Shown here in pieces: positions 27,034 through 36,022 of a stretch of DNA of 64,000 bases. Below the pieces are notes generated by a model. It made no database searches. It worked only from the letters and a program-made list of their open reading frames with translations, and was not told the DNA's origin. The stretch comes from Caulobacter vibrioides (GTDB lineage Bacteria > Pseudomonadota > Alphaproteobacteria > Caulobacterales > Caulobacteraceae), in the NCBI GenBank assembly GCA_001449105.1, contig LNIY01000001.1, positions 248,001 to 312,000 on the forward strand. Direction: 5' to 3'. A program made the translations under genes and the position numbers. How positions within the stretch are numbered: position 1 is the first letter of the stretch; each line of letters opens with the position of its first letter.

Positions 27034-28458
27034 TCACAGGAAGGGGGACCCGCTAGGTCTTGTCATAGAGCCCGCCGCCACGACACCCCTATGCAGGACC
27101 ACCTGCCGAGGCGTCAGGCGAGCCACCGCCTCGGCCGAGCTGGCGGCGTCGACGAACACGCAGTCGGCCGCGTCGCCGGCCTTGGGCCAATGCTGCTCGC
27201 CGGTGGGCGACAGCGGGGTGATCCCGCCGGTGGGGATCTTCAGGGCCTGGCCGATGGCCTGCTCGTCCGACCAGCCGTAGAGCTGGCAGGCCAGCTTGGC
27301 CTTTTCCAGCACGTCGCCGCTGCCGAACACCGACCAGTGATCGATGACGCTGTCGGTGCCGGTGAACACCTTGACGCCCGCCGCCTGCAAGGCCGGGATC
27401 GGCATCACCCGGCCGCCGAACGGCACGGTGGAGGCCACCGAAACGCCCGCCGCGGCCATGCGCGCGGCCAGGTCCGCCAGCGCCGGCTTGTCCAGCGACA
27501 TCAGCGAGAAGCCGTGGCTGATCGTCACCCGGCCCTTCAACGCCGGATTGCGGGCGGTGATGTCGGTGATCCGCGAGATGGCGGCCACGCCGCTCTCGCC
27601 CGGCTCGTGGATGTGGATGTCGACGCCGGCCTTCTCGTCCAGCGCCACCTGCATCATCAGGTCGACCGACCGCTCCATGCCGCCGTCGACGGTGGTGGGG
27701 TCGATGCCGCCCACATAGGTCGCGCCCGCCCGCACCGCCTGGCGCATCTGCTGCTCCAGGCCGATGCTGGCGAAGCCGTGCTGCGGGAAGGCGACGATCT
27801 CGTAGCCGAAGTCCGGCTGGTGGCGGTCGAGCGCGGCCTTCAGCTTCTCGACGTGCCTGGTCCCGATCACCGGGTCGACGTTGCACTGGCTGCGGGCGAA
27901 GGTCGTGCCGTAGCTCTGCAGCAGCGCCACCAGGGCCTCGGCGCGGGGCTCGAGCGTCGGCAGGAGCTCGGGCAGCAGCTTCTGCTCCAGCTTGATCTGG
28001 CCTGCGATGCCGCCCTTGCGTTTGCGTGGCGCCTGCCAGGGGCCGCCGTAGAAGGTCTTGTCCAGGTGGATGTGCATGTCGCGGAACGACGGCAGCATCA
28101 GAAGGCCGCCGGCGTCGTGCACCACCGCGCCGGGCGGGATCGCCACGCCGGACGGCAGGACGGCGGCGATGGCCCCCTTCTCGATCTTGATGGTCTTCAG
28201 CTCGGTGCGGGTGGCGACGACCTCGTCGCCTTCGCGCTCGTAGCCGGTCTCCAGGCGGACGTTGCGCAGGAACCAGGTCGCGCCCGCCGCCGGCGCCTTG
28301 GCCGGGGCGGCGGCGGCGGCAACCGAAGCCGATGGGGCCGAGGCGGCGAAGCCAAGCGCCCCCGCCGCCAGGCCGCCGGCGCCCAGCAGGGCCCGGCGGG
28401 AGAGATCGGCCGCCGGGGCGGCGGAAACGGTGGGGGTGTTGAACATGGGATCGCTCAT
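27034..28458 (-). CDS. Tat-exported amidohydrolase (cytosine deaminase/AtzC-like)
   Basis: The 474-aa protein has a twin-arginine signal (SRRALLGAGG, Arg21-Arg22) and then an amidohydrolase fold. Visible metal and active-site motifs are HIHLDKT (His129, His131), HIHEPGESG, ISHGFSL and FTGTDSVIDHW, in the order seen in cytosine deaminase and N-isopropylammelide hydrolase relatives. It should hydrolyse a C-N bond of a cyclic or amide nitrogen compound in the periplasm; the substrate is unknown. The ATG at 28458 lies 8 bases after the TonB receptor stop on the same strand, so the two form an operon (receptor first). This pairing suggests that the receptor imports the compound the enzyme processes. 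Confidence 0.85.
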   Translation of the reverse strand: MSDPMFNTPTVSAAPAADLSRRALLGAGGLAAGALGFAASAPSASVAAAAAPAKAPAAGATWFLRNVRLETGYEREGDEVVATRTELKTIKIEKGAIAAVLPSGVAIPPGAVVHDAGGLLMLPSFRDMHIHLDKTFYGGPWQAPRKRKGGIAGQIKLEQKLLPELLPTLEPRAEALVALLQSYGTTFARSQCNVDPVIGTRHVEKLKAALDRHQPDFGYEIVAFPQHGFASIGLEQQMRQAVRAGATYVGGIDPTTVDGGMERSVDLMMQVALDEKAGVDIHIHEPGESGVAAISRITDITARNPALKGRVTISHGFSLMSLDKPALADLAARMAAAGVSVASTVPFGGRVMPIPALQAAGVKVFTGTDSVIDHWSVFGSGDVLEKAKLACQLYGWSDEQAIGQALKIPTGGITPLSPTGEQHWPKAGDAADCVFVDAASSAEAVARLTPRQVVLHRGVVAAGSMTRPSGSPFL

Positions 28459-28466
28459 ATCGGCCT

Positions 28467-31400
28467 CTAGAACTTGTAGCGGACGCCGAGCTTCACCTGC
28501 CAGACGGACTGGGTGTTGAAGCTGGTGGCGGCCTTCGAGGTGAACTTGTCGAACTGGTAGAAATTCCCCTGCCCCGCGGCGCAGCCGATGCCGGCGAACT
28601 GGCAGTTGCGGGCCACGATGTTCGACGAGACGTAGGGGTTGGGCACCTGCTGGATCACGCCCCACTTGTTGTTGAGCATGTTCCCCAGGTTCTCGATGTC
28701 GACATAGATCTCGGCCTTGGCCGCGTGCGGGAAGAAGGCCGGGGCCTCCTGGCTGAGGCGCACGTCGATCGTGGTGACTTCGGGCGACTTGAAGGCGTTG
28801 CGCGGCGTGATCTTGCCGGCGTAGTCGATCAGGCCGGTCTTCTGCAGGAAGGCGTTGAAGGCGGCGAAATCGAAGCCCGGCGCATAGGTGATGATCGGGT
28901 CGCTGTTGGCCGTGACCAGGCCGCCCTGGGTCTTGGGCACATAGAGCAGCTGGCGATTGCGCGAGGCGTTCGAGCCGTTCTCGCCGACCAGCACGTCGCC
29001 GGCCTGGGCGGCGTTGGCGCCGACGTCGAAGGTATAGCTGAACGGCAGACCCGAGCGGCGCTGGGCGAACAGGCTGACACCCGTGCGATAGCCGGCGAAG
29101 AACTCGCGGCGATAGCTCAGCGACAGCTTGGAAAGATTGCGGAACTCGTAGTTGGAGGTCGCCAGGCCCGGGTCGTTGGGATCGTCCGTGGCCACGCCGT
29201 TGTAGTTGGCGGCCGCCACCGTGCTGATGCCCGGATTGACGTCCTTGGAGTTGATGTAGGTGTGCGACAGCTGGGCGTCCAAGCCGTCCAGCCAGCCATC
29301 GGACCAGCGCTTGCCCAGGGCCAAGCCCAGCTGATCGGTATGACCCTGGCCGGTGTTGGTGACGAGGATGTCGTAGCGGTTGTCGCGCCCGCGCAGGAAG
29401 GTCGGGCGGCCGTCGGGCGCGGCGGGGCCGGGATTGGCCTCGCTGTAGAGGTCGCGCCAGGTCACGGCGTCCTTGACCTCGGTGCGGATGTATTCGGCGC
29501 TGACCCGCCAGTCGTCGCCGCCGAAGCGGCCCAGGTCGAAGTACTTCTGGACGCCGATCGAGGCCTTCCATGACGACTGCGGCTTGAAGTCCGGGTCGAG
29601 GATGTTGGTCAGCCCCTGCCCCGTCGCCGCGCTGGCGGTGTTGAGCTGCTGGACGGCCGGATTGACCGCCTTGGCGTCGACATTGTTCAACCCCGCCAGG
29701 CAGGCGGCGCTGGCCGCGCCCGTGCGGGCGCAGTTGACGTTACCGAGCACGATGCCGGTGTTGTAGAAGGTGTTGGCCGTCCACACCGTGGGCGAGCCAC
29801 CGCCGAACAGGCCCACGCCCCCATAGACCGTCAGGGTCGGATCGGGCTGCCAGTTGAAGCCGAAGCGCGGTTGCAGCAGGTGCTTGCCGTCGAGGTTGGC
29901 GCTGTTGTCCAGGCCATAGCGAGCCAGGATCACGGGGTTCGCCTGCGGACTGTCGCTCTGCTCGAACCAGTCGTAGCGCAGGCCCGCCTTCAGGGTCAGG
30001 TTCGGCAGGATCGCCCACTCGTCCTGCAAGTAGACGGTGTTCATGGCCGAGTGGATCGTGGCCCCGCCGTGCGCCTTGATGTTGTCGCCGGCGTTGGCAT
30101 AGGCCAGCGACGAGGCGCGGCGGGCCTCCAGGTCGGCGATGGAGTCGAAGACGTAGGCGCCGTTGGCGTTCTGGACGAAGACGTCCCAGATCTTCAGCGC
30201 CTCGCGCTCGTAGCCGCCGGTGATCTTGTGGGCGCCCAGGGTGTAGACGCCCTTAGCGCGATACTGCTGCAGGTAGGTGGTCAGCTCGTTGGCCTGGTAG
30301 GAGGCGTCGGTGCCGGCATAGATGCTGGGGCCCGCGCCGGTCCCGTTCACGAACACCCGGAACTGGGCGTAGTCCGTGCCCGCCAGAGGCGTCGAGGGGT
30401 TGTCCATCTTCTTGTACGAGGCCGACAGCTCGGTGGTGAAGTTGTCGGTCCAGTTCGAGAACAGCTGGGCCTTGTAGACGTCGAGATTGTTCTCCCGCTC
30501 GATCCACTTCGACAGCAGGCCCAGCGACGTCGAGGCGCCGGTCAGGGTGTTGCCCGAGGCGTTGAGGTTGGAGCCGTAGGTGCGCTGGTAGGAAACGGTG
30601 GCGCGGTGGCGCTCGCTGATGTTCCAGTCCAGCTTGATGAAGTACTTCTCGTCGAGATTACGGAACTGCGAGGCCGAATAGCCCAGCGGGTCGTAGCCGT
30701 AGACGCGCTTGATGATCTCGCGCACCTGCTCGGCCTGGGCGACGGTGATCCCGGGAACCTCGTTGGGCATGCCCGAGCCGACGGGGCCGGTTAGAGACGG
30801 CTCGACGCGCTCGAACTTCTCGTAGTTGGCGGTGAAGAACAGGCGATCCTTGATGATCGGGCCGGTCAGGGTCGCGCCCCAGGTCTTTTCCGAGAACTTG
30901 CCGCCCAGGGTGCGCTTCTGGCGCGAGCCGTCCTGGAAGTCGTCGTACTCGAACTTCTTGCCTTGCAGGTTCTGGTTGGTGTTCTCGAAGAACACCATGC
31001 CGTGGAAGGCGTTGCCGCCCGACTTGGTGGTGGCGTTCATCGTGCAGCCGCCGAACGAGCCGTAGTTGACGTCGTAGGGCGCCAGCTCGACGCCAAGGGT
31101 CTCGACCACGTCCATCGAGACGGGCGAGCGCTGGGTCGGATAGCCGTTGGCCTGCAGGCCGAAGTCGTCGTTCTGGCGCACGCCGTCGATGGTCAGCGAG
31201 TTTGAGCGGTTGTTGGCCCCGCCGCAGATCAGCGCCTTGCTGTTGGTGGAGTCGATGGCCACGAACGGGTTCATCCGCGCCAGATCCTTGAGGTCGCGGC
31301 TGATCGACGGGGCCAGCTGGATCTGGGCGGCGCTGAAGTTGGAGCTGGGCCCGGTCTTCAGGTCCTTGGCGCCGACCGAGGCGGCGGTGACGACCACCGC

Positions 31401-31766
31401 GTCGACCGACCCGCCGTCCAGCGCGAAGTTCAGCTGGAAGGCGTCGCCGGTGTTGACCGCCGGCACCTCGACCGTCTTGGCGCCGTAGGTCTCCGACGTG
31501 GCCGTCACCCGATAGGGACCGCCAGGGCGCAGGTTGCGGGCCGAGAAGGCGCCGTCGGCGCTGGTGGTCGCCGTGGTGGTCGTACCGGAGGGCGCGTGGA
31601 CGATGGTGACCTGGGCGCCGGCCACGGGCGCGCCGGCCTCGTCGGTCAGTCGCCCCTGGATAGCGCCGGTGATCACCTGCGCCTGGACCACCGCGGGCGC
31701 GGCGACCATCGCGATCACCCCGATCGCGGCGCCAGCCGAAAGCCTTCTCATGAACGTCATCGCCAT
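28467..31766 (-). CDS. TonB-dependent receptor with carboxypeptidase-regulatory-like N-domain
   Basis: The 1099-aa outer-membrane receptor is of Oar type. It has a signal peptide (about 1-29, cleaved after VVQAQ), a carboxypeptidase-regulatory-like beta domain (about 32-115), a plug domain (with LTIDGVRQNDDFG) and a long beta-barrel ending in KLGVRYKF with terminal Phe. The ATG at 31766 is chosen because an AGGGGAT ribosome site precedes it and the signal peptide starts there. It is first in an operon with the amidohydrolase. The promoter region contains the 16-bp palindrome shared with the ABC transporter operon. The ligand is unknown. Confidence 0.92.
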   Translation of the reverse strand: MAMTFMRRLSAGAAIGVIAMVAAPAVVQAQVITGAIQGRLTDEAGAPVAGAQVTIVHAPSGTTTTATTSADGAFSARNLRPGGPYRVTATSETYGAKTVEVPAVNTGDAFQLNFALDGGSVDAVVVTAASVGAKDLKTGPSSNFSAAQIQLAPSISRDLKDLARMNPFVAIDSTNSKALICGGANNRSNSLTIDGVRQNDDFGLQANGYPTQRSPVSMDVVETLGVELAPYDVNYGSFGGCTMNATTKSGGNAFHGMVFFENTNQNLQGKKFEYDDFQDGSRQKRTLGGKFSEKTWGATLTGPIIKDRLFFTANYEKFERVEPSLTGPVGSGMPNEVPGITVAQAEQVREIIKRVYGYDPLGYSASQFRNLDEKYFIKLDWNISERHRATVSYQRTYGSNLNASGNTLTGASTSLGLLSKWIERENNLDVYKAQLFSNWTDNFTTELSASYKKMDNPSTPLAGTDYAQFRVFVNGTGAGPSIYAGTDASYQANELTTYLQQYRAKGVYTLGAHKITGGYEREALKIWDVFVQNANGAYVFDSIADLEARRASSLAYANAGDNIKAHGGATIHSAMNTVYLQDEWAILPNLTLKAGLRYDWFEQSDSPQANPVILARYGLDNSANLDGKHLLQPRFGFNWQPDPTLTVYGGVGLFGGGSPTVWTANTFYNTGIVLGNVNCARTGAASAACLAGLNNVDAKAVNPAVQQLNTASAATGQGLTNILDPDFKPQSSWKASIGVQKYFDLGRFGGDDWRVSAEYIRTEVKDAVTWRDLYSEANPGPAAPDGRPTFLRGRDNRYDILVTNTGQGHTDQLGLALGKRWSDGWLDGLDAQLSHTYINSKDVNPGISTVAAANYNGVATDDPNDPGLATSNYEFRNLSKLSLSYRREFFAGYRTGVSLFAQRRSGLPFSYTFDVGANAAQAGDVLVGENGSNASRNRQLLYVPKTQGGLVTANSDPIITYAPGFDFAAFNAFLQKTGLIDYAGKITPRNAFKSPEVTTIDVRLSQEAPAFFPHAAKAEIYVDIENLGNMLNNKWGVIQQVPNPYVSSNIVARNCQFAGIGCAAGQGNFYQFDKFTSKAATSFNTQSVWQVKLGVRYKF

Positions 31767-31893
31767 ATCCCCTGTTGCGAGTGCGGCGCGCGTATCCCCA
31801 CGCGGCCGTGTCCTCGGCGGCGGGATCGGCACGGTCGCCGGGCCGCCAGGGACGACTTCAGGGAAACTGGAATTTCGTCGATGATCTAAAATT

Positions 31894-31909
31894 AAATCGT
31901 CGACGATTT
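31894..31909. promoter_or_regulatory. GntR-type operator palindrome, receptor side
   Basis: AAATCGTCGACGATTT is a perfect 16-bp palindrome about 130 bases upstream of the TonB receptor start. The identical 16-mer occurs at 33861-33876, upstream of the ABC transporter operon, with a gntR gene between the two sites. That arrangement is expected for the operators of that regulator; binding is inferred. Confidence 0.65.
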
Positions 31910-32028
31910 GATAAATCAGTGTCGACGTTATGTCTGCCGGTTTTTTTGGCCATGCGGCTCGACAAGGCGCCCTGCCTTGGGGCACCGCGGGTCATCGAAT
32001 GAGGTTCTGGCGTAGATAAGGAGTCGAC

Positions 32029-32044
32029 GGATCGTCGACGATCC
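32029..32044. promoter_or_regulatory. Third palindrome with the same core
   Basis: GGATCGTCGACGATCC is a perfect palindrome sharing the 12-bp core ATCGTCGACGAT with the two other sites. It could be an auxiliary operator for DNA looping toward the receptor promoter. Confidence 0.5.
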
Positions 32045-32104
32045 TCCGGGCGCGGACGAGCCAGGCTGGATCAACACCCAGCGACGCCAGCCATCACCCT
32101 CCGA

Positions 32105-32203
32105 GCTTCCCCGCGAAAGCGGGGATCCAAGCGGCGTCCACGGCTCGCTCTCGTCCGCGCCTTCTTCTGAGATTCAGCTTGGATCCCCGCCTTCGCGGGG
32201 AAG
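32105..32203. repeat. Paired-hairpin intergenic repeat (REP-like)
   Basis: Two arms are inverted copies of each other: TTCCCCGCGAAAGCGGGGAT at 32107-32126 and its near complement at 32182-32202. Each arm is itself a hairpin (CCCCGC, GAAA loop, GCGGGG at 32109-32124; CCCCGC, CTTC loop, GCGGGG at 32185-32200). Such units are common between genes in Caulobacter-type genomes. Here it lies downstream of the flavin reductase gene and could act as its terminator. Confidence 0.7.
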
Positions 32204-32250
32204 GACGGCTTTGGGGAATGGCCGGGATAGGAAAGCCCAGAGCCCCCGAC

Positions 32251-32883
32251 CTAGATCCGGTCGATCTCGGTCTCGCGCACCTTGCCGGCCTCGTCCTCGA
32301 GCGAGAAGCGGTCGCGGGTGGTGACGTAGAAGCTGGCTCCGAAGCGGCCGACGGGGAAATAGTCCTGCAGGCTCACACGCCAGGCCTTGGTGTCGATCAG
32401 GCCCTCGCGGGCGTGCAGGTGCAGCACCTTGCCGAAGAAGATCAGGCGGCTGTCAGTGCGGATCGTCTCCCACAGCGCGCATTCGAAGGCGACGGGGGCC
32501 TCGGCGATGCGCGGCGGGGCGATCTCGACCGACGGCGCCGTGGTCAGCCCCACCTTGTCGAGCTCGCTCTGGTGGGCGGGCAGCGCTTCGCCGCAGGCAT
32601 GCATCTTGGCGGCGATGGCCTCGTCGGCCAGGTGCACCACGAACTGGCCGGACTCGACGATGTTGGCGGCGGTGTCCTTCAGCCCGCCTGAGGCCAGGAG
32701 GTTGATGCTGATCATCACCAGCGGCGGCTCCTCGCCCAGCATGTTGAACATGCTGAAAGGGGCGGCGTTGACCACGCCGTCGGCGTTGATCGTGGTCACC
32801 AGGGCGATGGGCCGGGGCACGATCAGGCTCGCCATCAGCTTGTAGCGTTGGTAGGCGGTGATGCTGGCGAAATCGACGTGCAT
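32251..32883 (-). CDS. Flavin reductase-like FMN-binding split-barrel protein
   Basis: The 210-aa protein has the flavin reductase-like fold with SLIVPRPIALVTTINADGVVN-type opening (residues about 14-34), SMFNMLGEEPPLVMISI, and KDTAANIVESGQFVV, typical of the family that binds FMN and supplies reduced flavin to two-component monooxygenases. The start ATG 32883 lies 8 bases after the gntR stop, so it is co-transcribed with the regulator. The partner oxygenase is not adjacent; the LLM monooxygenase at 56448 is one distant candidate. The exact role is unproven. Confidence 0.88.
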   Translation of the reverse strand: MHVDFASITAYQRYKLMASLIVPRPIALVTTINADGVVNAAPFSMFNMLGEEPPLVMISINLLASGGLKDTAANIVESGQFVVHLADEAIAAKMHACGEALPAHQSELDKVGLTTAPSVEIAPPRIAEAPVAFECALWETIRTDSRLIFFGKVLHLHAREGLIDTKAWRVSLQDYFPVGRFGASFYVTTRDRFSLEDEAGKVRETEIDRI

Positions 32884-32891
32884 GACGGGGC

Positions 32892-33689
32892 TCAGGCCAG
32901 GTTGAGCATCTGGGCCAGGGTCTTCACCGAGGACGGCCGCTCCAGGCAGATCCGCTCCTCCAGACCGACCAGGTGGGCGTTCATCGACGCCACGGCGCGC
33001 TTGGCGTCGCCCTTGGAGATGGCGTCGACGATGTCGCAGTGCTCCTCGTGCTCGCAGGCCGCGTTCCCGGCCGGCTCGTACAACGCCACGATCAGCGAGC
33101 AGCGCGAGATCAGCTCGGTCAGGTAGGCCAGCAGGATCGGGTTGCCGCCCAGCGCCGCCACCCGCAGGTGGAAGTTGCGCGCCGTCTGGGCCCAGGCCGG
33201 CTGGTAGGCGTTGGCCATGGCCTCTTCCTCCTGGTGCAGCAGGGCGTGCAGTTCCTCGATGTCCTTGCCGCTGTGGCGCTGGACGGCCAGCTCCACCAAC
33301 GCGGCTTCCAGTGCGCGGCGGGCCTCGAATATCTTGCGGGTCTCTTCCGGCGTCGGGGCGGCGACCACCGCGCCGCGGTTGGGACGCAGCTCGACGATGC
33401 GGTCGTGCTCCAGCCGCTGCAGCACCTTGCGCACCACCGCCCGGCTGACGCCGAACAGCGCGCACAGCGCCGGCTCGGGCAGCTTGGTGCCCGGCGGCAG
33501 GCGCTGGTTCAGCACGCCGTCGAACACCGACTGGTAGATCCGCTGCTCGACGTCGGCCGCGCCGTCGACGGCGGCGATGCCGGCCATGTCGGTCTTGGCC
33601 GGACCGCGACCGGCCTTGCGCGCGCCGGCGGCGGCCGAAGCGGGCTTGGAGGCGGTCTGGCGCGGCTTGGCCGAGGGCGTCTGGGTCAT
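32892..33689 (-). CDS. GntR family (FCD-type) transcriptional regulator
   Basis: The 265-aa protein has an Ala/Lys-rich N-terminal extension, a winged helix-turn-helix (about 48-110, with LPPGTKLPEPALCALFGVSRAVVRKVLQRL given as two adjoining blocks), and a helical FCD ligand/metal-binding domain (about 120-240). The ATG at 33689 is chosen as the first start before the conserved part. It precedes the flavin reductase gene in an operon and is divergent from the ABC transporter operon. The palindromes in front of transporter and receptor are its likely targets, so it probably represses uptake until the substrate binds. Confidence 0.9.
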   Translation of the reverse strand: MTQTPSAKPRQTASKPASAAAGARKAGRGPAKTDMAGIAAVDGAADVEQRIYQSVFDGVLNQRLPPGTKLPEPALCALFGVSRAVVRKVLQRLEHDRIVELRPNRGAVVAAPTPEETRKIFEARRALEAALVELAVQRHSGKDIEELHALLHQEEEAMANAYQPAWAQTARNFHLRVAALGGNPILLAYLTELISRCSLIVALYEPAGNAACEHEEHCDIVDAISKGDAKRAVASMNAHLVGLEERICLERPSSVKTLAQMLNLA

Positions 33690-33860
33690 GGAATCCGCCG
33701 AAACTGATGAGTGCGGTTGTAGGGCCCGCCATCGCCCCCGACGCAACCGGGGATCCGCATCTCCTGGTCGTCTTGACGCCAGGATGCCGCGATCGCGAGC
33801 AGATTTGCAATGACGAATGTCGACTTTCTGCACAGTCGAAGTGTCGACGCATATTTCTTC

Positions 33861-33876
33861 AAATCGTCGACGATTT
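33861..33876. promoter_or_regulatory. GntR-type operator palindrome, transporter side
   Basis: AAATCGTCGACGATTT is identical over all 16 bases to the palindrome at 31894-31909. It sits in the 272-bp divergent region between gntR and the substrate-binding protein gene, about 85 bases before the latter's start. A related half-site lies at 33841-33850. Confidence 0.65.
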
Positions 33877-33961
33877 CATGAGCCGATGATCGGGCGACGC
33901 GATTAACTCGCCTCGAACAGGGCCCGCCGCCAAGCGGCCGCGCCAGCTCAAGAGGTGTCTC

Positions 33962-35140
33962 GTGTCGAATCCGTCCCGCCGCATGTTCGCCGTCGGAAGC
34001 CTCGCCGTCCTGCTGGCCGCCTGCAAGGGCCAGGACGGCGCCGGCCCGGTGAAGATCGGCCTGGTCACCGCCCTTTCCGGCCAGTCGGCGCGCTCGGGCG
34101 AGGCCATCACCCGGGGCCTGACCGTGGCCATCGACGAGATCAACGCCGCCGGCGGCGTTCTGGGCGGCCGAAAGCTGGAACTGGTCCGCCGCGACGACGA
34201 GAGCAACCCGGCCCGCGGCGTCACAGCCGCCCGCGAACTGATCCACCGCGAGAAGGTGGCCGTACTGTTCGGCGGGCTCGATACGCCGGTGGCCCGGGCC
34301 ATCGTGCCGATCGCCAGCCAGGCCAAGGTTCCCTTCATGGTGCCGTGGGCGGCCGGCACCGCCATCACCCAGAACGGGACCAGCCCCAACTTCGTGTTCC
34401 GCGTCTCGGCCGTCGACGAGGAGGTCGACAAGGCCATGGTCGCCTATGCCCGCGACGCCTTCGCCGCCAAGCGCCCGGGCCTGATCCTTCTCAACAACCC
34501 CTGGGGCGAGTCCAACGAGAAGGGCTTGAAGGCCGCCCTGGCCGCCGTCGGCTCTCCCCTCGCCGGCTCCGAGCGGTTCGAGCCGTCGGACGTGGACGTC
34601 ACCCCGCAGCTTGGCCGCCTGCGCGCTGCGGGCGCCGACGCCCTGCTGCTGGTCGGCACGGTCGGACCGTCGGCCCAGGTGGTGCGCTCGCTCGACCGCA
34701 TGGGCTGGGACGTGCCGGTGGTCTCGCACTGGGGCCCGGCCGGCGGTCGCTTCGGCGAGCTGGCCGGCCCCAACGCCGGCCGCGTGACCTTCGTCCAGAC
34801 CTACAGCTTCGCGGGGCCGGTCACCCCGGCGCGCGACAAGGTGCTGGCCGCCCTGATGGTCAGGTATCCCGACATCAAGTCGCCCACCGACATCTCGCCC
34901 GCCGTGGGCGTGGCCAACGCCTATGACGCCATGCGCATGACCGCCCTGGCCATCGACAAGGCCGGCTCGACCGACGGCGACGCCGTGCGCAAGGGCTTTG
35001 CCGCCATCGACCGCTACGAGGGCCTGATCAAGACCTACGAGCGCCCCTTCGCCGACGGCCGCCACGACGCCCTGACGGAGAAGGACTATGTCTGGGCCCG
35101 CTTCGAGGGCGACGCCATCGTGCCGGTCCAGCGCGGCTAG
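33962..35140 (+). CDS. Branched-chain-type ABC transporter substrate-binding lipoprotein
   Basis: The 392-aa periplasmic binding protein is of family 6 (LivJ/Leu-Ile-Val-BP type). A lipobox LLAAC places the lipid-anchored Cys at residue 21. The mature protein opens with VKIGLVTALSGQSARSGE and has the ALDEINAAGGVLGGRKL-like segment. A GTG start at 33962 follows an AAGAGG ribosome site. It leads a three-gene transporter operon with the permeases and ATPases. Family members bind amino acids, urea, amides or aromatic acids; the substrate here is unknown but probably related to the amidohydrolase and receptor. Confidence 0.92.
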   Translation: MSNPSRRMFAVGSLAVLLAACKGQDGAGPVKIGLVTALSGQSARSGEAITRGLTVAIDEINAAGGVLGGRKLELVRRDDESNPARGVTAARELIHREKVAVLFGGLDTPVARAIVPIASQAKVPFMVPWAAGTAITQNGTSPNFVFRVSAVDEEVDKAMVAYARDAFAAKRPGLILLNNPWGESNEKGLKAALAAVGSPLAGSERFEPSDVDVTPQLGRLRAAGADALLLVGTVGPSAQVVRSLDRMGWDVPVVSHWGPAGGRFGELAGPNAGRVTFVQTYSFAGPVTPARDKVLAALMVRYPDIKSPTDISPAVGVANAYDAMRMTALAIDKAGSTDGDAVRKGFAAIDRYEGLIKTYERPFADGRHDALTEKDYVWARFEGDAIVPVQRG

Positions 35141-35143
35141 GCC

Positions 35144-36022
35144 ATGGATCTTCTCGCTCCCCTCCTCAGCGGCCTGGCGCTCGGCAGCATGTACGGGCTG
35201 ATCGCGCTGGGCTTCCACATCACCTTTTCGGTCTGCGGGGCGCTGAATTTCGCGCAAGGGACCAGCGCCATGCTGGGCGCAGTGCTGCTGTTCACGCTGG
35301 ACCGCACCCTGGGCTGGCCCGTCCTGCTGGCCGCGCCGATCGCCATCGGCCTGTGCGGGATCTACGGCCTGTTGGTCGAGGCCCTGGCGGTGCGGCCGTT
35401 CCTCAAGCGCCGGTCCGACGCCTGGCTGATGGCCACGGTGGCCCTGGGCCTGGTCACCGACAACGCCACCCTCTTCCTGTTCGGCACCGAGCCGCGCAGC
35501 CTGAGCTCGATCCTCACCGCCTCGTCGGTCAGCGTCGGCGGGGCCTCGCTGGGCGTCTATCCGCTGCACCTGCTGATCCCGGTCGTGGGCCTCGCCGTCG
35601 CCGGGGCGCTGCACTGGATCAGCCGCAAGACCCTGCTGGGCACGGCGATCCTGGCCGTGGCCCAGAACCGCGACGCCGCCAGCCTGATGGGCATCCCCGT
35701 CGGCGCGATGATCGCCGCGGCCTTCGCCGTGTCGTCGGCCCTGGCCGGCATGGCCGGCGCCCTGGTCGCGCCGCTGTTCACCATCCAGCCCGACATGGGC
35801 GTCGTTCTGGGCCTGAAGGCCTTCGCCGTGGCCATTCTCGGCGGCCTCAAGAATCCCTGGGGAATCATGGCCGCCGGCGTGCTGTTCGGCGTGGTCGAGG
35901 CCGCGTCCGCCAGCGTGCTGGGCTCGGGCTACACCCAGATGCTGACCTTCGGCCTGGTGATCCTGGCCCTGGCCCTGCGCCCCGACGGCCTCCTGGGCCG
36001 GGCCGAGGTGCGAAAGGTATGA
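35144..36022 (+). CDS. livH: Branched-chain-type ABC permease LivH
   Basis: The 292-aa inner-membrane permease has about eight hydrophobic helices and the LivH motifs LSGLALGSMYGLIALGFH at the N-terminus, GALNFAQG near residue 31, and the EAA-like loop around AVAQNRDAASLMGIPV. It starts four bases after the binding protein gene and its stop overlaps the next gene by ATGA. The symbol denotes the family; the substrate need not be leucine. Confidence 0.92.
   Translation: MDLLAPLLSGLALGSMYGLIALGFHITFSVCGALNFAQGTSAMLGAVLLFTLDRTLGWPVLLAAPIAIGLCGIYGLLVEALAVRPFLKRRSDAWLMATVALGLVTDNATLFLFGTEPRSLSSILTASSVSVGGASLGVYPLHLLIPVVGLAVAGALHWISRKTLLGTAILAVAQNRDAASLMGIPVGAMIAAAFAVSSALAGMAGALVAPLFTIQPDMGVVLGLKAFAVAILGGLKNPWGIMAAGVLFGVVEAASASVLGSGYTQMLTFGLVILALALRPDGLLGRAEVRKV

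Larger units (their letters stand above)
31767..32250. promoter_or_regulatory. Receptor operon upstream region with operators and a hairpin repeat
   Basis: This 484-bp gene-free stretch separates the receptor gene from the flavin reductase gene. It contains two palindromes with core ATCGTCGACGAT (31894-31909 and 32029-32044), an imperfect similar site at about 31871-31887, and a repeat element at 32105-32203. It probably contains the receptor promoter; I cannot place -35/-10 boxes with confidence. Confidence 0.6.
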
